Shown here: positions 32,614-37,735 of the stretch, piece after piece
Numbering within the stretch: position 1 is the first letter of the stretch
Layout: the number at the start of each line of letters is the position of its first letter
Origin: Saprospiraceae bacterium
GTDB taxonomy: Bacteria; Bacteroidota; Bacteroidia; Chitinophagales; Saprospiraceae
Reading direction: 5' to 3'
DNA: 37,735 nt
Assembly (NCBI GenBank): GCA_028285085.1
Contig: JANQQI010000059.1
Span: 1 to 37,735, forward strand
Notes under the pieces: generated by a model
What the model was told of the DNA's origin: nothing
Database searches by the model: none
What the model saw: only the letters and a program-made list of their open reading frames with translations
Translations under genes and position numbers: made by a program

Positions 32614-35600
32614 ATGAGATTTATACTCCTTCTTCTCTTAATTTCTGTTGTTTTCCCCTTACAAGCACAAGAGCTTGATCATGTTCTCGGCCAGGTCATG
32701 ATCCGCCCCAATGAAGCAACTGATATCCAAGAACTTCAGGTTGAATTGCAACGCTTTGCCGGACAGCCTACGCGTTTCCACATCAAAAAGCGATTATCAC
32801 CTCAATTAAATATTTGGTTGGCTCAATTTGACCATCGACATATCCACGAACGTCAGTTCCTGGATTTTTTGCGGCAACATCCTGCCATTGAGGTCGCTCA
32901 GTTTAATCATCTGGTTGAAAAGCGTGAAATTCCTAACGATCCCCTCTTCGATGATCAATGGCACTGGTTTAACACTGGCCAGACCGGTGGCACAAATGAT
33001 TCAGACGTCGATGCGGATTTAGCCTGGGATCTTACCACCGGTGGGACAACTCCTCTGGGACATGATATCGTGGTAGCGGTTGTCGACGATGGTATTGATC
33101 TTGATCACCCCGACTTAGTGGATAACCTCTGGTTTAATACTGCGGAAATACCTAATAACGGTATAGACGATGATGATAACGGTTATGTAGATGATTACAA
33201 TGGCTGGAATCCGAACTCAGATAATGATGATGTCGACTTTGGCTCTCACGGTGTCCAGGTATCGGGTATGATCGGTGCCAAAGGCAACAATGAGATCGGC
33301 GTAACCGGCATCAATTGGGATGTCAAAATTATGACGATCATCTTGCCAAATCTTACCGAAGATAATGTCATCGAAGCCTATACTTACGCGCTTACGCATC
33401 GCCAGAAGTGGAATGAAACCGGAGGAGAAGAAGGTGCTTTTGTCGTAGCGACGAACTCCTCGTGGGGTATCAATGCCGGTAATCCAGATGATGTGCCACT
33501 TTGGTGTGGCTTCTACGATGTACTGGGCGAAAATGGTATCCTGAATTGCGGTGCTACAGCTAACGTAGATTGGGATATTGATGAAGTTGGTGACCTTCCT
33601 ACTGCTTGCCCTAGTCCTTACATGGTTTCGGTAACGGCTACCGACGACAACGATGAGCGGACTTTCTCCGCCTTTGGTGTGATTCATGTTGATGTGGGCG
33701 CCCCCGGAGATAATGTTTTCACCACCAGTGGAGGCGGCGGTTATGGTTTCACTAGTGGTACTTCCTTTGCGTCACCACTCACCGCTGGTATAATTGCGTT
33801 GATGTACTCAGCTCCATGTAGCGATCTAGCCGGGCAGGCCTTGAGTGATCCTCAATTTGCTGCCGACCGCGTGCTGGACTATCTCTACGCTGGCGTCGAT
33901 CAAGTACCCAACCTCGACGGCGAAGTCGCTACCGGCGGCCGCGTCAATGCTTTCAATAGTATCCAACTTTTGTTGGAAAGCTGTGGCCCTTGCCCGGAAC
34001 CAGCAGCGTTGACTGCAGAAGAGTTGACGCTAAATTCTGCGAGCCTCGATTGGTTCGTCAGTGACTCTGCCACTTCAGTGACCTTGCGCTGGCGTGAAGT
34101 CGATGCACCGGATTGGATCGTCATTCCTGATGCTTCTGCACCGCTGCAGTTAAATGATCTCGAATCCTGTCAATTGTACGAATTCCAAGTACAAGCAATT
34201 TGCACCGATACAACTACGAACTTTACTGAAAGTTTCTTATTCACCACCGATGGATGCTGCGATACACCAAGTAATCTGCAATATCTGGATAATAGTACTG
34301 TATCCTGGGATCCAGTCACCGCGGCGGAAAGCTATGAGGCCCGCTACCGGGAAGTCAGTACCACGGACTGGACGATGCTCACTATCGGCGGTGCAGACAA
34401 TATGGTAACCCTAGATGATTTGCTGGAATGTACGGCCTACGAATTTCAAATTCGCACCATCTGTACCGGAGAAATCTCCGAATACAGTCCGCTGCTTACT
34501 TTTACCACAAGCTGTGGAGCCTGTGTCGATTTAGAATACTGTGAGACTCTGGATCCTTTCGCGGATTTCAACTGGATTGAAAGCGTTAGTCTCAATACGA
34601 TCAATAATATCAGCGGTAACGATAATGGCTACGGCGATTATACCTCTGTCAGTACCAATATTGAATTAGGACAGACCTACAGTTTGCAGGTCATTCAGGA
34701 TCAGGAGTTCGCTTTTGAATCTGTTTATCTGGCCTGGATTGACTTTGACCAAAGTGGCACCTTCGAGGATGATGAATTGGTAATGAATTCAGGAGACACC
34801 CCCATTTTTGATCTCAACTTTGCCACTAACGTTACTATCTTCCCGGATGCATTGCCTGGTTTCACACGTATGCGAGTAATGCTGAGTGCATTTGTCACAA
34901 GTGGCCCTTGCCAGGATTTTATCACCGGTGAGGTAGAAGACTACTGCTTAGAAATCACCGAAGGCAATGGTTGCTACGCCCCATTCGATATCGAAGTCAG
35001 TAACTTCACGGAGAATGAGGTGACTGTTGATTGGACCGACGAAAGTGGTTCCAGTTATAACATACGCTATCGTCCTGTAGGCAGTGGCACCTGGGAAAAT
35101 TTCGATAATATCATTAATAATAGCTTTGTCATTACGGGATTGCAGCCTTGTACGGACTACGAATTCCAAATTCAAACCAATTGTGATGGTGGCTTAACCT
35201 CCCCATATTCCTTCCTGGGTACCTTCAGGACCTTTGGTTGTGGTTCTTGTTTGGATTTCGATTATTGCGCTTCTCAAGGAGAAAATACGGACTTCGAATT
35301 TATCAATCGGGTTACCATTGAAGATATCGACAACATCTCCGGTGATGATTTTGGATACGGCGACTTCACTGAAGCCTTCACTACGGAGCTCGCACCGGAT
35401 AGCACCTACGAAATTTACATGGAACCTATCTATCCGTACGGCACCTTCGATGTGACCTTCAGCGTATTCATCGATTTTGATCAGGATGGCGAATTCGATC
35501 CCCTGACCGAACTCGCTTATCTTTCTCCGACGGTTCTTGGCCCAGTAACCGGAAGTATTACCGTGCCGATTGATGCCGTGACCGGAAGTACACGGATGCG

Positions 35601-36258
35601 GGTATCAATGGAAGAGTTCGGCCAAGCTGACCCTTGTGAAACCTTCTTCTTCGGCGAGGTAGAGGATTATTGTGTGGATATCGTGCCATCGATTCTGCCT
35701 TGTACCCCACCGATGAATGTTATGATGACGGATTCTACTTCTTCGACAGCATCCTTTAGCTGGGATCCTGATCAATGGGGACTAGGCATCGGATACATTT
35801 TCCGTTATCGTGAGCTGGGTACCATTGATTGGACAGAATTGAGTGATAACGACAACACGGCTACAGTGACTGGTCTGGAGAATTGTACAGCTTATGAATT
35901 CCAAGTACGTACCATTTGCCCGGCTGAGTTGAGTCCGTTTTCAGAAATGCTGGACTTTCAAACGGCATGTTTGAATGCGACCTACGATCCTGAGGGTGTG
36001 GATTTATTGGATGTGTTCCCTAATCCATTCTCAGATCAAATTAACGTTCAATTCCACCTCAAAACAGCCAGTACGGTAGATATGCAACTGTTGAGTGCAA
36101 CGGGACAGGTCCTCCAAGCCGAGACGCTTACACAAATGCAGGCAGGAGATCAGTCCTACACCTTTTATCAAACGTCGGATTTGCCGGCAGGTGTTTATCT
36201 ACTACGTATTACTACTGAACGTGGCAGTACCACCGCTAAGCTGATAAAGAGTTTGTAA
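32614..36258 (+). CDS. S8 subtilisin-like protease with FN3, GEVED and type A T9SS domains
   Basis: From the ATG at 32614 the protein has 1214 residues and a signal peptide (MRFILLLLLISVVFPLQAQ). Residues about 20-110 are a propeptide (LDHVLGQVMIRPN ... AIEVAQFNHLVEKR). The S8 domain (about 120-460) has the full triad: D158 in VVDDGID, H212 in GSHGVQVSG and S384 in GTSFASP. An acidic insert (GIDDDDNGYVDDYNGWN) probably binds calcium. Then come FN3-FN3-GEVED-FN3-GEVED-FN3, the two GEVED domains each closing with GEVEDYC. A type A sorting tail (DVFPNPFSDQINV ... LPAGVYLLRI) ends the protein. It is exported by T9SS and probably degrades proteins outside the cell. A paralogue follows 265 bases downstream. 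Confidence 0.93.
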   Translation: MRFILLLLLISVVFPLQAQELDHVLGQVMIRPNEATDIQELQVELQRFAGQPTRFHIKKRLSPQLNIWLAQFDHRHIHERQFLDFLRQHPAIEVAQFNHLVEKREIPNDPLFDDQWHWFNTGQTGGTNDSDVDADLAWDLTTGGTTPLGHDIVVAVVDDGIDLDHPDLVDNLWFNTAEIPNNGIDDDDNGYVDDYNGWNPNSDNDDVDFGSHGVQVSGMIGAKGNNEIGVTGINWDVKIMTIILPNLTEDNVIEAYTYALTHRQKWNETGGEEGAFVVATNSSWGINAGNPDDVPLWCGFYDVLGENGILNCGATANVDWDIDEVGDLPTACPSPYMVSVTATDDNDERTFSAFGVIHVDVGAPGDNVFTTSGGGGYGFTSGTSFASPLTAGIIALMYSAPCSDLAGQALSDPQFAADRVLDYLYAGVDQVPNLDGEVATGGRVNAFNSIQLLLESCGPCPEPAALTAEELTLNSASLDWFVSDSATSVTLRWREVDAPDWIVIPDASAPLQLNDLESCQLYEFQVQAICTDTTTNFTESFLFTTDGCCDTPSNLQYLDNSTVSWDPVTAAESYEARYREVSTTDWTMLTIGGADNMVTLDDLLECTAYEFQIRTICTGEISEYSPLLTFTTSCGACVDLEYCETLDPFADFNWIESVSLNTINNISGNDNGYGDYTSVSTNIELGQTYSLQVIQDQEFAFESVYLAWIDFDQSGTFEDDELVMNSGDTPIFDLNFATNVTIFPDALPGFTRMRVMLSAFVTSGPCQDFITGEVEDYCLEITEGNGCYAPFDIEVSNFTENEVTVDWTDESGSSYNIRYRPVGSGTWENFDNIINNSFVITGLQPCTDYEFQIQTNCDGGLTSPYSFLGTFRTFGCGSCLDFDYCASQGENTDFEFINRVTIEDIDNISGDDFGYGDFTEAFTTELAPDSTYEIYMEPIYPYGTFDVTFSVFIDFDQDGEFDPLTELAYLSPTVLGPVTGSITVPIDAVTGSTRMRVSMEEFGQADPCETFFFGEVEDYCVDIVPSILPCTPPMNVMMTDSTSSTASFSWDPDQWGLGIGYIFRYRELGTIDWTELSDNDNTATVTGLENCTAYEFQVRTICPAELSPFSEMLDFQTACLNATYDPEGVDLLDVFPNPFSDQINVQFHLKTASTVDMQLLSATGQVLQAETLTQMQAGDQSYTFYQTSDLPAGVYLLRITTERGSTTAKLIKSL

Positions 36259-36280
36259 AATATATTTTAAACTTCTCTAT

Positions 36281-36316
36281 AAAAAGCGAGTTCTGTATAT
36301 CAGGACTCGCTTTTTT
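36281..36316 (+). terminator. terminator of the first S8 protease gene
   Basis: A fifteen-pair stem AAAAAGCGAGTTCTG/CAGGACTCGCTTTTT (36281-36295 and 36301-36315, one G-T pair) with loop TATAT is followed by T. It shows that the two S8 genes are transcribed separately. Confidence 0.88.
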
Positions 36317-36485
36317 GTATTAAGAAAATAAGTAGGTATAGTAAATGTAGTGAAGTATAGAGGATTCATTTTTTGGGCACTTTTGACAATCGAAAAGACA
36401 ATTATCGGTCATAAGTGTATTCCAAAAAACAAAAAAATGTCTTTCCCCTTTCAACATTATCTTAATGCTGCACGTACAATTTCTT

Positions 36486-36493
36486 TACATTTG
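36486..36493 (+). promoter_or_regulatory. candidate -7 box before the second S8 protease gene
   Basis: TACATTTG matches TAnnTTTG exactly and lies 30 bases before the ATG at 36524. No clear -33 element is seen. Together with the terminator at 36281-36316 it supports a separate transcript for the second protease. Confidence 0.45.
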
Positions 36494-36523
36494 TATCAAC
36501 TCTGTAATTCTAACCAATTAACG

Positions 36524-37735
36524 ATGAAAAAAAGATTACGCATTTTTTGCTGCCTATTACTTATGGGCGGACTTACTACGATTACACAAGCACAAAGTCT
36601 CGATCACGTACTGGGGGATATCCTGGTTAAGCCAACGAATGAAACGGCGATCGAAACCTTAGTCGATGAATTTCGAACCTATCAAAATCAACCGACCAAC
36701 ATCCGATGGAAAAAATCCCCCGTTTCGGAACCCCTCAATATCTGGTTGATTCATTTCAATTATACCACTATTAACGAACTCCGTTTTCTGGAGCACGTCA
36801 AAAATCATCCTGGCGTAGAGGTCGCCCAATTCAATCACTTGATTGATATGCGGGAAACAGTACCGGATGATCCCCAATTTGGCAACCAATGGCAGTATGT
36901 CAATACTGGCCAGGGTGGCGGTTTGGTGGATGGTGATATCGACGCCGACCAAGCCTGGGACATCACTACCGGTGGATTGACGACGGATGGCGATACCATT
37001 GTAGCTGCCGTTCTCGACGATGGTGTAGATCTGGATCACGAAGATTTCGGAGATAACCTCTGGATAAACTACGATGAGATTCCCAATAACAATATCGACG
37101 ACGATGGCAATGGTTATATCGATGACTATCAAGGATGGAGTACCGTCTCTAATAGTGATGATGTCACCGGCGGTGGTCACGGTACACCTGTAGCAGGTAT
37201 TGTGGGTGCTCAAGGTAATAATGGTATCGGTGTAACCGGTGTCAACTGGGATGTCAAGGTAATGATCATCAAAAATAACTTCAACACCAACGAAGCACAG
37301 GTACTAGCCGCTTACTCGTATCCTTTGGTGATGCGCAGACGATATAATGATTCCAACGGAGCCGAAGGGGCTTTTGTCGTTTCTACGAATGCGTCTTGGG
37401 GGATCAATCAAGGGCAACCAGAGAATGCCCCACTTTGGTGTGCGTTTTATGATACGCTCGGTCAGGCTGGTATCATCAGTTGTGGTGCTACGGCCAATGC
37501 AGGTTGGGATATTGATGAGTTAGGGGATTTACCAACTGCTTGTCCCAGTGACTATATGATCGCCGTCACCAATATGAACCGTAATGATGTCAAAGTAAAC
37601 GGCGCGGGTTTCGGTGCCACAACGATTGACCTCGGAGCGCACGGGGCCGATGCTTACAATACTGCTAATAATAACGGCTATGGGGGCTTTGGGGGCACCT
37701 CCGGGGCGACGCCCCACGTGACGGGTGCCGTAGCT
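36524..37735 (+). CDS. S8 subtilisin-like protease, paralogue of the preceding gene, 3' end cut by the window
   Basis: The frame runs from ATG at 36524 to the window edge without a stop (404 codons). It begins with a signal peptide (MKKRLRIFCCLLLMGGLTTI, then TQAQ) and a propeptide that closely follows the upstream paralogue (SLDHVLGDILVKP; GVEVAQFNHLID). The triad is D165 in VLDDGVD, H219 in GGGHGTPVAG and S393 in GGTSGATPHVTG. The acidic insert NIDDDGNGYIDDYQGW is kept, as are ASWGIN, LWCAFYD and CGATANAGWDIDE. The Ser context GTSGATPH differs from GTSFASPL in the paralogue. The missing C-terminus would be expected to carry FN3/GEVED and T9SS tail domains. It looks like a tandem duplicate that has diverged. 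Confidence 0.9.
   Translation, partial: MKKRLRIFCCLLLMGGLTTITQAQSLDHVLGDILVKPTNETAIETLVDEFRTYQNQPTNIRWKKSPVSEPLNIWLIHFNYTTINELRFLEHVKNHPGVEVAQFNHLIDMRETVPDDPQFGNQWQYVNTGQGGGLVDGDIDADQAWDITTGGLTTDGDTIVAAVLDDGVDLDHEDFGDNLWINYDEIPNNNIDDDGNGYIDDYQGWSTVSNSDDVTGGGHGTPVAGIVGAQGNNGIGVTGVNWDVKVMIIKNNFNTNEAQVLAAYSYPLVMRRRYNDSNGAEGAFVVSTNASWGINQGQPENAPLWCAFYDTLGQAGIISCGATANAGWDIDELGDLPTACPSDYMIAVTNMNRNDVKVNGAGFGATTIDLGAHGADAYNTANNNGYGGFGGTSGATPHVTGAVA

Noticed and set aside
1-37735. Search for mobile elements, phage genes, toxin-antitoxin pairs or defence systems.
   Set aside because: No transposase, integrase, nuclease, helicase or abortive-infection motif was seen in any convincing frame, and no terminal inverted repeats or target duplications were found.

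Overview
The window looks like a chromosomal segment of a Bacteroidota bacterium, most likely of the Saprospiria/Lewinella-Haliscomenobacter type (inference). The supporting signs are type IX secretion (T9SS) cargo with both kinds of C-terminal sorting domain, SprB repeats with a PorP/SprF partner, GEVED and Cys-bearing FN3 domains, and promoters of the Bacteroidota form TAnnTTTG. No tRNA, rRNA, CRISPR array, insertion sequence or phage gene was found. Both window edges cut a gene: a DUF4139-type protein on the left and a subtilisin-like protease on the right.

Layout. 1-3.8 kb: end of a DUF4139 protein, then a secreted VIT/von Willebrand A protein with an unusual N-terminal module, followed by two tandem terminators. 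4.3-6.1 kb: a cytoplasmic TPR protein fused to a methyltransferase with the hallmarks of eukaryote-type protein arginine methyltransferases (PRMT7/PRMT9-like). 6.7-14.0 kb, minus strand: a 2052-residue adhesin (CUB, PKD, two P-domain-like modules, 13 SprB repeats, gliding-type C-terminal domain) followed by its probable PorP/SprF export partner. 14.4-17.1 kb: an alpha/beta hydrolase convergent with a secreted metzincin-like metalloprotease. 17.6-21.6 kb: a small helix-turn-helix protein, TrmN6, an M50-like/TPR membrane protein, a rhomboid protease and a DinB-fold protein. 21.6-26.5 kb, minus strand: a maltose/maltodextrin module of beta-phosphoglucomutase, GH65 phosphorylase and GH13 amylase lipoprotein. 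26.7-28.1 kb: TilS. 28.1-30.7 kb, minus strand: a PorE-like envelope protein that ends in two SPOR domains instead of OmpA. 31.0-32.4 kb: a SAM-I (S-box) riboswitch with terminator controlling a Cys/Met-metabolism PLP enzyme. 32.6 kb to the end: two tandem paralogous S8 proteases, the first carrying FN3, GEVED and T9SS sorting domains.

How the genes fit together. One theme is the cell surface: at least three T9SS clients (type A tails on the metalloprotease and the complete S8 protease; a type B tail on the adhesin), one PorP/SprF channel partner, and one PorE-like protein that may anchor machinery to peptidoglycan. A second theme is alpha-glucan use: a lipoprotein amylase outside the cytoplasm, then intracellular phosphorolysis of maltose to glucose plus beta-glucose-1-phosphate, isomerised by the mutase. 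The rest is housekeeping (tRNA modification, methionine/cysteine metabolism). The items most worth following up are the TPR-PRMT protein, the SPOR-for-OmpA swap, a pair of matched palindromes upstream of the DinB gene, and the N-terminal module of the VIT/vWA protein.
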